Origin: Cytospora piceicola
Taxonomy: Eukaryota; Ascomycota; Sordariomycetes; Diaporthales; Cytosporaceae
Reading direction: 5' to 3'
NCBI GenBank assembly: GCA_023375675.1
Contig: JALQBC010000005.1
Coordinates: forward strand, 496,001 to 560,000
Length of the DNA stretch: 64,000 bases
The translations under genes and the position numbers were made by a program. Below the pieces are notes generated by a model. That model saw only the letters and a list, made by a program, of their open reading frames with translations, made no database searches and was not told the DNA's origin. Of this stretch, positions 23,838 to 35,709 are shown one piece after another. Position 1 is the first letter of the stretch. Each line of letters opens with the position of its first letter.

Positions 23838-24997
23838 GCGAATCACGGTGCAGCTGAATTGGAATTGGGCGTGATGCGCCATGTGTCGTGTAACGGAAAC
23901 GGTTGCATAGCACCCAGGCACGATTTTCCCGGACGATTGATACCCTTCACCTTTCCACCTATCATCCGGACATGATTCATAAGTATTGGCTTTAATCTTA
24001 TCCTTTGGGCGTTCGGATAGTGTATCGTTAGCACAACTACCCGGTGTCCTTCGGAGGCGTTTGGCGACAAATTTTCCTATGGTCGCGACTTGTTGTCTAC
24101 ACCTCAGCTGCATGCATTGTTAATGGTGGGTCTTGGTACAACACCTGGAACACAAGGCCCACGGCCGACGTTGTACAATACACACGCGTACTTGCCCGCC
24201 CACGGTCCCGTTCCGCGGAGCATAATGCGGTATACTCTGGGGCTCGAATCGGAACGCGGAACCTGACCGTCAAGATCGAGAATGAGCTCGAAGTAGTTGA
24301 GGGGGAGGGAAGGGCAGACAAGTATAGACAAGTATGAGGGACAAGAGCGTCATACGCGACGGGTGGTTTACAAGACGAGGATCTGCTTGCTTTATTGGGC
24401 TGGACATGCTGAATGCTGGAGGAGATTATCAGGAGATGGTACACATTTGGTCACGAGTCTAGGGTGTGAGAAACAGCACGCACGGATCTGCCTTATGGAT
24501 AATGCAGAGTAATGATGATCTCGAGGAGCAAATCGCATGACAGTCTTTAAAAAGGGTTTGGTACAAAGTACCTGGGTTGCTTGAGCTTAGCTAGCCGGAA
24601 TATGGAGGGAGCACACGTTACTCGACCTGAGTAAAAAATAGACGTCTCTCATAACCACCAAGAGACCCCATTGCTGTTGTCACGCATGCCCAGCAGTGCC
24701 ATCGTTAATGCCTAATAGTGTGGAATCAACAGTGCAATGAGGACTTGTCCAGAATAACTGTCAGTGTATGATGTAGCATTACGCTAGAAACGTTCGTATT
24801 ATGATAAAACGTAAATGATGTTATTTATGCTCACAACAACAGCCTTCTAGTTCTTGCTGGCTTGTCTCTACCCTTGGGCGCCTGTAAAGCCATAGTCCTT
24901 TATACACCCTGCCTTCCATATCGTGACCTAAAGAGATGTACCACCGAGCCGACCATATCAATTTATATCTATCTATACCTATAAGGGACCAGGCCCA
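23838..24997. other. convergent intergenic region
   Basis: 1.16 kb between the 3' ends of the Ser/Thr-rich membrane protein gene (+) and the esterase gene (-). No supported gene or clear repeat. Confidence 0.55.
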
Positions 24998-27670
24998 TCA
25001 CAGCCTCGCCTTGGAATTCCCACCGCCGCTGTCCACCCTTCTCCCCATCCCCTCACTCAGATCAACCCGCTCCCACCAGAACTTGCACCTCTCCACCTCA
25101 CCCTCCGTCAGCTTGACCACCGTGGCAGGCCACCCGGGCGTCCTGCGCCCCGCGTCGCCCATCCTCTCGTCGTTCCCCAGCCCAAACATCATCACCCTCC
25201 CGCACCCCTCCGCCCCGGCGCCGGCCCTCCGCCGCAGCCGCCCGGGCGCGCCCGCCGTGTCCCCCACGAGCGGGCTGCTGAACCGCGGCCAGAACGGCGT
25301 GCCGGCGGCGGACGGCGAGGCCGGGGGTAAGGGCGAGGCCGAGCCCCGCTGCTGCTGCTGCTGCTGCTGCTGCAGGCCCGCGCCCCCCTGGCCGGCGCCG
25401 CCGCCGCCCTCGATGTGCGGCGGGTTGGGGTCCCCCGTCGCGATGAACCGCGTCCACGCGCCGTGCATGGCGTCCGCGGTCCGGACGAGGCCCGGGAAGG
25501 CGCCGATGGCCGACATGTCGTGGGCCACGACGGCGGCCTCGTCGACGTGGTTGGCCTTGCCGCCCAGGTCCGGCCGCGAGAGCGCCGCGAAGTGGTAGAT
25601 CCACACCGGGGGCGGGTCGCCGCCGCCGTCCCCGTCCCCGCCGCCGCCGCCGCCGCTGTAAAAGTGCCCCGTCTGCAGGACCGGGCAGATGTACGCGTAG
25701 TGCGCGTAGGCGGCCTCGTAGCGCGCCCACTGGCGGCCGAAGCCGGGCGGGACCCGGGCGTACGGGGACGAGGGGTACGTGGCGGGGTCCGGGTAGAGGG
25801 CCGACAGCTGCTGCAGGTCCGAGGGGTTGAGGCCGGGGAGCAGGGCGACGAACTTGGCCAGGAAGTCGTCGTCGGTCTCGACGCGGGGCGAGGTGAAGGC
25901 CGTGCCCTCGTTGGTGTTGAAGCCCGCCAGCACCGGGACCCGGAGGTGGTCCCCGCCGCGGAAGGTGCGGATGGGGAGGTCGCCGATCAGCCCGCCCTCC
26001 TCCCCCTCCTGCCCCCCCGCCCGCGGCCTCTCGACGACGGGCTGGAAGGGCCACCGGATCGGGTCCTGGTACCGCGCGAAGACGGAGGTGGAGGCCGCGA
26101 GGATGGTCTCCAGGGGGAGGGAGCGCAGGAGGGGGAAGATCTGGTCCGCGGGTGTCTGGTCTGGCTGGATTCCACACCCGGCGAGGAACTCCTTGAACTG
26201 CCTTTCTGTCCGTGGGTTAGATGGAGAGAGCGTCACGCGCGCGGTAGCGCCTCCGGATTCCATGATTGCTCCATGGAACGGTGCAGCGGAGCTGGACTCT
26301 GAGTAGGATTGGAGGTGGTAGCCGACCTGGAAGCGTGTTAGTATGTTATAAGTAGATGCGTGGAGAAGGAAAGCCCCGCAAACGAGAAATCAGGAAGATA
26401 TCTAGTCGATCCAAAACGGGAGACCGTGCCCTTCCACGAGACCTGGCGTCATGGAGCAGGAGTGATAGGTAGATCAGATGGGAGGAGGGACACGGCAAAG
26501 TGAGAATGCAGAGCAACCCCCTTCCATCCCATTCATCAAAGTCACAGGACAAGAACGAAACCCATCCCGACTCACCGAATGTGCCCCAGCACTCAGCCCG
26601 ATCAACGTCACCCTGTCCCGATCCCCCCCAAACTCCCCGACATTCTCCCTCACCCACTCGAACAGGAGCCTCTGGTCCTTCAGCCCCAGGTTCAGCGCGC
26701 CCTCGCCCTCGGCCGCCGCCGAGCTCGGGAACCCCAGCGCGCCGACCCGGTAGTTGAAGTTGACGCCGACGATGGGCGTCTCGCTCCAGCCCACAAACGA
26801 CGCCATGTCCCTCTCCGTGCCCGCCCCGCCGTTGAACGCCCCGCCGTGCACGTAGACGACCACGGGCATCTTGCCGTCCCTCGCCGGGTCGTACCGCGCC
26901 TGCCGGTACACGTTCAGGTTCAGGCAGTCCTCGCCGTCCAGCATCCCGGGGACCCGGGCCGCGGAGCCCGGACACATGGCGCCCCACGTGTCGGCCCGGA
27001 AGATCTTCTTCCCCTCCTCCTCCTCCTCCTCCTCGCCGGAGGAGGAGGCGGCGCCCGTGCGCATCCTCCTCAGGGGCACGGGCGGGCGGAAGCGGTTCGC
27101 GCCGCCCGTGGTCTCGGCGTAGGGGATCCCGCGCCACGCCTCCACGGCGCGGGGGATGAGCGGCCCGGGCGGCAGGTGGACGCCGGTGTAGCGGCCCTGG
27201 GAGAGGGAGACGGTCGCCGAGGGGCCCGAGTGGGGCGTCGGCGTCCTGGCCTTGGGGCGGAGGGGGTTGTGCTCTGCGTCGCCCTGTCGCGCGGCCATGT
27301 TGAAGGGGTACTGAGGGGAGTTGTCGCTGTCGGCTTTGTGGGCGGGTGTCAAGATGCCGAGGCCGTCCGAGCCGGTCAACTCGGTTTTATGGTCCTTCTC
27401 TCCAACGAGAAGACGACGACTCAGGGGGCTTTGGTAACGCGGGAGGGTGCTGGTTGGAGGCAACGAGTGGAATCTGCGTAAGAGGATAAAGATGTGATAG
27501 AGAGTGAAGAGCGTAAAGACGAAGATGACAGCTGATGCGACGTGCGACAAGACGAATGCCAGAAGTGGCTGCCGACTTTGCCCGGGCATCGGCTCTCCGA
27601 CGATAATGTCTCCTCGGACGACGTCCCCAGTCCGCCCGCCGTGCGAGGTCGTGATTGAGTTGGGCGCCAT
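24998..27670 (-). CDS. membrane-anchored type-B carboxylesterase/lipase
   Basis: Alpha/beta-hydrolase of the carboxylesterase type-B family; substrate unknown. Exons 27670-26576 and 26326-24998 give 807 aa, joined in phase 0 by a GTGAGT..TTCCAG intron. A hydrophobic segment at about 36-64 (LLAFVLSHVASAVIFVFTL) looks like a signal anchor, placing the enzyme on the lumenal or outer face. Landmarks: the oxyanion-hole motif YVHGGAF; the nucleophile elbow GLSAGA with Ser360; and Glu505 in FNTNEGTAF. The catalytic His is not certain; NHVDEAAV or AMHGAW are the candidates. The elbow has Leu where most family members have Glu (GESAG). The protein is longer than usual because of low-complexity inserts: a Glu run in exon 1, Gly/Asp loops and a run of eight Gln. 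Coding DNA is very GC-rich. Confidence 0.86.
25350..25373 (-). repeat. in-frame CAG repeat coding polyglutamine
   Basis: CAG/CTG trinucleotides within exon 2 of the carboxylesterase code for about eight consecutive Gln. They lie in a Gly/Ala-rich insert late in the protein, outside the recognised catalytic motifs. Confidence 0.85.
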
Positions 27671-28533
27671 TGTGATGAGCGAGCAAGCGCGGACTCGAAA
27701 TGACTGTGAGATGCTGGCTGGTTATAAGGTGGTGGTAGCGGACATGTCAGCGTGTCTTAAATCTCATTTCTCCTGCTTGACCTTTGCTTGGGTCACTCAC
27801 CAAGCCTCCAGGCCTCTACACCGGACCCTGGTCAGTAAGACTAAGTGCTCAAGACACATAATACGGCGTCACAGTCTCTCCTTCCGCCGAATGCAACCAA
27901 GCAAACATCAATTTGCACATAATTGACATGTTGTCTCATTTAACAGTTGCAAAACCGTCTACTGGCGTGTGCTTCGTACATGTATGGTAATCCTGCAGCC
28001 GTCATGCCTCTCCTTGAAGCCTCGCCTCATCCGTCCATATACTCCGGCCTCCCCATCCATCCCATCTCTCACTACGAGCAAGCCCTGACAATCTTGGCCA
28101 GGCTGTGTAATAAATACAAATATCCTCAAAACTCCTATCCATAATCCATTCCATTCCATTCCAAATAAATAACCGAGTCCGTTCAACCGGGGAAAAGAGA
28201 GAGAAAGAGAGGGACGAAAAGAAAACCAATCCACAAAATAGCAGTTGGCTATGCATCCAATGATCTTTGCCCGGTGATCCCACTGTACTCTTTCCTGCCC
28301 ATCTTAGAGGCCATACCACACAGGTGAAACGATGTAGACCTCACATCATCAAGTAATACCTCGTATCGCAGTACCCGAGCCGATATCATAAACGCCACTC
28401 ACCACCCCATCGTCAACCGTTCCCCCCCTCAAAAGTTCTTCGAAACATCATAGTACAGCTCCCTGTGCATAGGGACCCGCGGGCCCTCCTCACACGGAGG
28501 ACCACCCACGGGAGACCCCACCCCGCGCTCCTC
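27671..28533. other. tandem intergenic region, esterase promoter
   Basis: 0.86 kb between the TPX2-like gene's 3' end and the esterase start, both genes on the minus strand. No coding frame stands out. Confidence 0.55.
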
Positions 28534-30812
28534 CTAAGCGCCACGGGACTCAGACGCCGCCGAGCTCGTCGACGACTGCTGCTTCGTGCGCCTGCTGGCG
28601 GCCAGCAGGCGGCTCTGCTCCGCATACTTCTGCCGCGCCAGCGCCACGGCCTGCTGCCGCTCGCGCGCCTCCCTCTCCCTGTCCTGCCCCAGCGAGCTGT
28701 CCCGGTTGTAGGTGCTGCCGCGCCCGCGCGCCTTCTCCTTCTCCTCCTGCCTCTGCGCCTCCTCGGCCCCCGGGCCCGCCCCGCGCTGCTTGCCGCCGCC
28801 GCCCGACACGGCGCTACCGTTGGACGACGACGTGGCGCGCGTGCGCGTGCTGCTGGGCTGCGACGACTCCATGCTCGAGGTCCGGCCGCGCTGCGCCGTC
28901 GACACGGACGATGACGCCGACGCCGTGCTAGCCGCCCGCGCCAGCGAGGGCGTCATCGTCACCGACTGGCGTTTGGCGGCTGTGGGCCTCGGGGACGGGC
29001 TGACGGGCGAGAGGGCGCCCTGTTGCTCCGCCGGGGGGCCGGCCTGGGTTTCGCGCTGGCGGCTGGTAAACGTCGAGCGCACCGTGGCAGAAGAGGACGA
29101 CACGCTGCTAGGTGGGGGCCGGGCCTTGAACTGGCGGCGTCGGACGACCTCTTCCTCTTCTGCCTTGAGCCTCGCCGCGAGCCGCTCCTTCGCCATCCGT
29201 GAGTAAGCCTCGCCCGGCAGCTCGAAGTTAGCGATCGTGGGTGGCTTGCTGGACCGGATAGAGCGCGTCCGCTGTGTTGGTGAGGTGAGCTCGGCGAGCT
29301 TGTGAGGATCGAGCTGCATGCTAAGCCGCGCTGCTTTCCTCTCCTTCAACTCCCTGGCGACCTTTTCGCCTGGTAGCTCGAAAGTGGAAGTAGTGGGCGG
29401 CTTGGTTGTCTTCTGAAGGGGCTTCGGCGGCGCGAGACTGGCTGGCCGAGGCACCTTCCGGGTGGGAGCCGCCTTGGCTGGCATCTTACTACTGTCCTCG
29501 GGCTCTGCCAGAGGGGAAGGCTTGTGCACTGGGCTGCTGCGCGAGGGCTCGCTTGTCTTGCTTCGAGTAGATCCTTGGGCCTTGGGACTAGATTCGTTGG
29601 CAGAAGGGATAGTCTTGGTTGCAGTCTTAGGCGAGGACGTGTACCTCTCGGAGATACGGGGCCTCTGTTCTTGGGGATCTGTGATATGGGTCATCCGCGT
29701 AGCTGCGGCGAGGGCTTCAACCTCATCCTCAAACTGATCGAGTTCCTCCAGAGAATCCTCGATGGTGCTCAGGGGCGCGTTCATTTTGCGATGCGAGTCC
29801 AGTGCGAGGGTGTTGTCACTATCTTCAGACGTGTCGGCAGTAGTCGCGGTGGACCACATTGCACTCTGAGCACTCTGGGCACTTTGAGGCGTCACGCCCT
29901 TAGGATGAAAGTTCCTCGCAGCGCTGGCAGGACTGCCCGTCACTTGGGTTGCAGCCATTTGTAAATGGTGGGTATCCTGCTGCAGGATGCGGAACTGATC
30001 TTGGTGAATGGTGAACTCGACGTTAGTGGTATCACTGTGGTCTGGGTTGAGATCGATGGGGGTTGCTAGGAGCAAGTATTTGTCCTCGGGATCGCCAGGT
30101 AGTTGGTTTTCTTTCCCAGCAGGTTTAGTCCAGGCAAGCAGATTGCAGCCAAAGTGGCGCCTGTCGCCTTCACTAGGGATGCGAGAGGCAGTACAACCAA
30201 GAGGGCTGTCCAGAGACTGATCACAGTTGGAGGCGGCTGAAGCAGGCAGGGACAAGACCCATTGGAATTGCTTCTTTCTATGCCTCTCAAACACGTTCTC
30301 GTTCGGATCCAAGTCTCGTGCGGCCTTGACCAGATCGTGAAGATAATAATCTGGGGTAAAAGTGGTCGATGATTAGCTTCAGGTGGGTGTAAGATCGATA
30401 CGCGAGACGCTTGGATCAACCAACCTTTATTAGTCGGAGTACTATCAACAGTATCAACTGGTGTGTCTGGCGCGATAAAAGTCTCTGGGTCAAGGGGAGG
30501 TCTGCGTTGGTGACCACGGAACTTCTTGTCACCCAAGTCAAAATGGCTATTATGTGACGGTTTGAGAGCCCTCAAGCTTCCAGACGCGTTGGAGGGGGAG
30601 TTGTTGTCTCGACCGTCCGGGGAATCGTTTTTCTTGACGGAGGGATCGAAAATGTTCTTGTCCCAGTGGACCGTATTTCGCGTAGTTCTGGTTTGTTTGT
30701 TTGGAGAGGGGGCACAGTAAATAGGACTGGGTACAACGTTGTTTCTAGTAATGGAGGAAGGCGAACGGTTGCTGAAGTGTGCCGAAGCAACTGGAGACAG
30801 AGGTACGGCCAT
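28534..30812 (-). CDS. disordered basic protein with two FELPGE repeats and a TPX2-like FKARP motif
   Basis: Exons 30812-30425 and 30350-28534 give 734 aa; the 74-nt intron has an unusual GTTGGT donor, but the frame matches exactly. Residues 1-130 are basic and disordered. Two related blocks start with FELPGE at about 452 and 505, each followed by an Arg/Lys/Glu-rich helix; the second ends in RRRQFKARPPP near 537. FKARP after a charged helix is a hallmark of TPX2/importin-binding motifs in spindle proteins. The C-terminal 200 residues are Ser/Arg-rich with a charged coiled-coil-like helix near the end. Some fungal annotations give such proteins enzyme names without reason; I see no catalytic domain. 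A spindle or microtubule role is inference from the motif and from the neighbours dad2 and sgo1. Confidence 0.72.
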
Positions 30813-31964
30813 GAGCGACGTTTAATAAACCTCCGGGGGTTCGGGCGGGTTCAGGATGAGACACGGCTGACAGGGGTTTGATCCGTTTTGGGAAGTTCAG
30901 AATGCGACAGAAACGCGCCGGAACCACATCCAAGGATCGAGCAATCTCCCAGGATTTTAAAGCCGCATGTGACAGCAAGTTGTAGACTGGATGGAATGGA
31001 AGAAAACGTGCCCTGGCACATGAAAACAACCAAGATCGAGACTTCTTCTGCTCCGGACTGAGAATATAAGCGGTGATGAAGCTGTTCAATCAATGATGCT
31101 CTCTCCAAAATGCCAACATGAATGAGAACTGGTGACGGAGAAAAGAGTCAGAGTGGACAACACAGACTTCCGGGCAACGAATAAAGACCAAACAATCCAG
31201 TGTGATGTTTGCCTCTTTGGGCAGCGGCTGACTTGGCTTAGAGCAAGTAAACAAAGCTAATGGCTGCAAGTGCGACGGGCAACCACCGTGTGAGACATAC
31301 GAGGCAACGGCGATCGCATTGGCATGGACATTATCTAAAAGCTAGCAAGCTACTTCTTAGACACTGGTGTCTCGTGGCCGCATGCAATTGACAGGCCAAC
31401 GGCAAGGGATTTGTAGCTCCTTTGGGCTGGTAACCAGTCGGTCGACATACTTGGGCATCGTTGCTCATTTGAGTCCCTAGTCTTAAGATTCATAACCAAT
31501 GCCAACTCTGGCTCCCAGAACTGACATATGCATTGCATAACAGGGAAGGCTCTGTCGAGACCGTCTTCCGTTGTCATCTCTCCGCGGCCAGGTGCAGCCA
31601 GGCTTGATCGATAGGGTGCCATAGTGCTTCCTGCCGTAAGCCGTGAGCCTTGTGCTGCGGGCGCATGGGCGCATGGGCGCATGTATCGCTGCCACAAAGC
31701 AGGATGATAAGTCTTTTGCAGCTCGTAAAGCACTGCCTAGATCGGTCCAATCCAGTCTGGACAGAAAATTCTGGCGACATGCAGAGTCGCTCGTGTCTAG
31801 TCTGGCCCTGGGAGGCTGTTCAGCGCAGCTACAGAGGCCGAGACTGATGAAGTCTGGATGCTGGAGATGATCTCTCTCTGACTATGTCAAGGATATTGTT
31901 CGCGCGTCCTGCGCAAACCGATGTGATATTTCGGAGGCCTGTCGTCGATGGGCGAAACATTTCT
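30813..31964. other. intergenic region between TPX2-like gene and dad2
   Basis: 1.15 kb holding the promoter of the TPX2-like gene and the 3' end of dad2. An ACGCG core (30913-30917), the heart of the MCB element, lies about 100 bp before the TPX2-like start. GGGCGCAT is repeated three times at about 31659-31683. No supported gene. Confidence 0.5.
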
Positions 31965-32505
31965 TCACTCGTTTGCTTCTTCAGCGGCGTCTGCCTGAGC
32001 CTGCAAGGCCGGCGCGTGTTCGGTCGGGATACGAACGAGGGTCTGCGGCAACGCCGCCTCGTCCTCGTTCTGCGGTTTGGCTAATTTGGCTAGTACAGAG
32101 ACTGTCAGGTTCTTGATTGCTTCTTGCAGGAGGCCAGGGGGAGAAAAGACTAACAGGAGGCCATGTTGATTGCGCGGAGGACGTTGTGCCAGTTGCCCAT
32201 GACAAGTGCGATGGCTGATTGTCAAGGTCAGTACGTGCGCGTTGAACCAAAGCTCCTCTACCCCGATGATTTGGATGCACACCTTCTGTGCCGTCAGACA
32301 ATGTAGCCAGCTTCTGCTCCAGAGCTTCCATTTGACCTGCGACTGCTGCGCTAAGGTCGCGCAACTCCTTGAGGTTCTCGAGCTCGGCCTTCTTCTCGTT
32401 AACACGCGCTATCAGCGCAGGAGACTGGCCCGCAGACGATGACGCGGGTCCGGCCATCGAAGGCTGCCGGATGTGTGGCTGTATCTGTCGCGTCGGAAAA
32501 GACAT
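31965..32505 (-). CDS. dad2: DASH/Dam1 complex subunit Dad2
   Basis: Dad2 is part of the DASH ring that couples kinetochores to spindle microtubules. Exons 32505-32283, 32214-32155 and 32101-31965 give 139 aa, each junction in phase. The start is the ATG opening MSFPTRQIQP; a longer upstream frame lacks a better ATG. The helix VNEKKAELENLKELRDLS and the conserved block VMGNWHNVLRAINMAS (split across exons 2 and 3) identify Dad2; PLPQTLVRIP-like sequence follows (ALPQTLVRIPTE) with an acidic end. The gene is head to head with shugoshin over 599 bp. Confidence 0.93.
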
Positions 32506-33104
32506 GTTGGTTGCTCGGGTTGCTCGACTATGCGATTCGGATGCGGCTGGAGGGGTCTGTCGTGAGTCTTTGCACTGATAGAGTGTTGGAGTGTATGTCA
32601 TCAACTAACTATAGAAATCCTGGGGCCGAGACGAAAGAGACCCTTGGTCGCGATCCATGACATGATCCTTGAAGCTACCTAGGAACGCGTTTGCTATACA
32701 GATCCGTCCTTACAGGATTCCGATAGTGGCTGGTCCCAAACACCAGGTACTACCATAGGTGGGATGTCCAGGCCCTGGTAGCTGTCTGGTGGGCGATAAA
32801 TCCCCACCATCCAATGTACCAGGTGTTAGGGACAGCCAGTCCAGGCCTACCCCACTTACATGGGTTGCTCTGACAACGACCTTTTACTAGCCACCGTCAA
32901 AAGAAACGCACCCCAAAGCTCCGTGCAAGGCCAAATCAATGCCACCCCAGTTTTCCCAGCCAGCATCACCGCTATCAGTCATATTCCTAGCCAGCTTCAC
33001 TCCCATTCCTCAATCTCTCCCTCTTACCATCTCTCCATTCCAAGCTTGTTTCCTATTTACACATTCTCAACAACCCGTAATTGCCTTCGGCGCAATTATG
33101 AAAG
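32506..33104. promoter_or_regulatory. shared divergent promoter dad2 / sgo1
   Basis: 599 bp between two divergent chromosome-segregation genes. It contains ACGCGT at 32685-32690, the MCB box bound by the MBF (Mbp1/Swi6) G1/S factor. The sgo1 side ends in a pyrimidine-rich leader (about 32.94-33.08 kb). Confidence 0.6.
32685..32690. promoter_or_regulatory. MCB box ACGCGT
   Basis: Exact palindromic ACGCGT, 180 bp before the dad2 ATG and 415 bp before the sgo1 ATG. MBF regulation of both genes is inferred, not shown. Confidence 0.45.
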
Positions 33105-33142
33105 ATGGCACGACTGAACGAGCCACCCGTGTCAACAGATAG
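33098..33142 (+). other. overlapping upstream ORF at the sgo1 start
   Basis: An ATG seven bases before the sgo1 ATG opens a different frame of 14 codons (MKDGTTERATRVNR) and a stop, overlapping the sgo1 start. Both ATGs have A at -3. Ribosomes starting at the first ATG would miss sgo1, so this could lower Sgo1 synthesis, provided that transcription starts upstream of 33098. Confidence 0.5.
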
Positions 33143-35328
33143 TATTGAAACGCGTGAGTATCCTTTGTTGCCCCCCAACTGGGGCTATGATTGCTGATTC
33201 AATCTTTCTCGCAACAGTGAGGAGGAAGTTTCTACGCCAAAATCGAGACATCGCGAGAGTCAACTCAGCTCAATCCCTACGAATTCGATCCCTCGAGAGT
33301 GAATGCGGCCGGCTTCTTTCCGAGAACCTCACACTCAATGGACGCATACTGGAACTTGAAACTGAGCTCGAAGATTCCAAAGGAGCTCAAAGAATCGCCG
33401 ACCATGCGCTCGAGATCAAGGCCAAGATGGAGGCCCAGCTCATAGAATGGGGCGCCATGCTCGCAGGACTGGGCTTGGAGCGGACCTCGAAGCGGCAGGC
33501 ACTCACGTCCCCAGGCGGGACGAGAACAACGCGACGCAGGACGAGTGTGAGTCGTAGTCCAGCAGCGAAACAAAGGCCTAGGGATTCCAGGAGCAACGAA
33601 GAGGCGGTAGCTTTGCTCGAGGGACGCATGCCCACCATCCAGGAAGACAAGATGTATTCTCGCAGGACAATGAGGTACGTGGACTCACCGTCAGGGCTGG
33701 ATAGGTACATGTTGCGAACTAACTTTGAACATAGTCACGAAGAGGTTTTGGCGATGTGCTACGAAACTGCAGATGCGAACGATTCACCAGACCTGGGGCC
33801 CCCACCCACGTCGCGATTTGTGGAGGATGATCCAGTTAAGGTTGACAGTCCTAGCAAATCGACAGGCCTAGTTGAAGCAAGCCCTAAGATCAAGGAACAA
33901 GCACTCCCACCAACGGCCGCCCTTTCACAGCCCATACTGTCACAACCCGTACTAGAACCGAAAAAGAGGCCAGCGACCAGTCTAGAAACTGGTGTGCACA
34001 ATGATTCAAGACCAGCACAGGCCTTAGATCCCCAGACTCGTCCTTTACTGAAAGCTGGTTCTAAGAGAAAATTCGGCGACGAGAACGACGACGACCAGGT
34101 GTCCAGAGCCTTTGCAGGTAGCAATAAGTTGACCAGCAAGGTCACTTCCGAGAAACCGTTGGCCGTGAGGGATCTCAAGAATCGCCGCAGTGCGAAGGAA
34201 CTGTCGGCCAAGTTTGACGGCAAAGACATGCAACCTGCAGACGCCGCAGCAACTAAATCCAGGAAACCGCTGGCAGACAAGAGCACCAATGACGACCTAA
34301 CATCGCCGAAGAAGTTGATGAAATCAGCAACGACTGGGGACCTCAACAAGGTCATGGCGGAAGCAGATACAGAGACACCACTCAAAATTGCACCCCTGAA
34401 GAAGAAGAGACTTGTGCCCATCAAGTTATCAATGCCACCGCCAGCAGCTCCTCCAGTAGCCAAGATACCACAAGAACCCGAGACGCCATCAGCAGATCCC
34501 GGGCATATCTTCTCCGACACACCAGACACTAGGTCTGCGTCTGTTAACCCCAGGGACACGCCTCCTCCGGCCGACATCTCCTCTTATGGCGAGACTTCCC
34601 GCCCCAGCAGGAGGGCCAGAGCATCAGTCAGCTATGCGGAGCCAAATCTGAGAGACAAGATGCGCCGGCCGACGAAGGAGTTGCTCGACGCCGTTACTGG
34701 AGAGGGCAAGTACAGACGCTCGAGCTTGGCTCATCCAGGTGCTTTGACATCGGCATCGAAGGCCCACGCTGAAAGCGAAGCCCCAAGACATAGCTCACAG
34801 CTCCTCACCGCCGAGGCGGCCATTGCAGATGAGGCAGCTCGCCGGCCCATGGTCACCAGTCCATTGTTGCAGAGGGAGCCCTTGAAGGATATGTCACCAG
34901 CCGATCTGCCCAGTAGTGTCGTGACAGAACGAAGGAGACGACCATCTTCGAGGCACAGCCAACTCTTCGAGGGGTTAGATGTGGGAGAATCTTCGGGGTC
35001 AAGAGAAGAAACCGGCGAGAAGCAAAATATCGATCCATACGAATTCCAAGACACATCATCGTCTGTGATCGAGCCTCCAAAAGAAACCACGGGAAGAAGC
35101 CGGGCTACCAAGAGCTCGAGACGGTCATCGGCAGCCGACACACTTTCATCGACAGAGAGCTACAGGCCTTCCCGGAAACGAGCATCAATGGCGCCGCCTA
35201 AAAGATCATCAATGTTTGATGAGCCTGCCGATATGGACTCGTCATACGAGGCCAATGTGGAGCCCAATAAAGATACATCGGGCTTACTGAAGGACCGGGT
35301 ATCGAGGCGGAGGAGCATGATGATATAG
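33105..35328 (+). CDS. sgo1: shugoshin, guardian of centromeric cohesion
   Basis: Shugoshin recruits PP2A to centromeres, protects cohesin and supports kinetochore tension sensing. Exons 33105-33153 and 33218-35328 give 719 aa, joined at GTGAGT..CAACAG. The N-terminus MARLNEPPVSTDS, followed by LRRKFLRQNRDIARVNS, is typical; a coiled coil runs from about 18 to 80 (PP2A-binding and dimerisation region). The middle is Lys/Ser/Pro-rich and disordered. The C-terminal shugoshin motif lies at about 477-505 (RPSRRARASVSYAEPNLRDK), the basic segment that binds phosphorylated H2A. Start: the second ATG in the leader, supported by conservation of MARLNE; the first belongs to a short overlapping frame. 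Its head-to-head partner is dad2. Confidence 0.93.
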
Positions 35329-35709
35329 TGTAATGGTCCGTAAGGGAAATGTTTCATAGGGACAAGCAACGGCGTTCTTGGATTGTTGTTATGGTAATCA
35401 GCGGCCCGCCCCTCACCGGGAGAAACATGGCATGACAGGTACCAGCGGAGTCTGTTTGCATGGGAAGGAAGCGCATGTACGAGTCACCTTGATTGAGGCG
35501 TTATAAATATTTAATTGTGGCATTTGATGAAGAAATGAGATGTACTGATTCTCTTTCTCCGTGCACATTCATTGGACTGTGAGGCCGGGCCTCACTAGCC
35601 CCCTTGAACGTGATGTTGCTATACAGCAGGGTACCAGCTTCGCTAATGTCCAAATGCTTTCAAGGCACGAAACTCATGCTTTGCGCTCCCAAACTTCCCG
35701 ATTTCTCTA
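35329..35709. other. convergent 3' intergenic region
   Basis: 381 bp between the 3' ends of sgo1 and vps29. Nothing beyond the expected 3' UTRs is visible. Confidence 0.6.

Noticed and set aside
25098..26177. 359-codon open frame on the minus strand
   Set aside because: It is the Arg/Gly/Pro-rich shadow of the GC-rich carboxylesterase exon in another frame; the esterase frame carries the family motifs.
26579..27481. 300-codon plus-strand frame
   Set aside because: Antisense to the GC-rich first exon of the carboxylesterase; no start in context and no domain.
33759..34577. 272-codon minus-strand frame
   Set aside because: Antisense to shugoshin, whose frame has the coiled coil and C-terminal motif.
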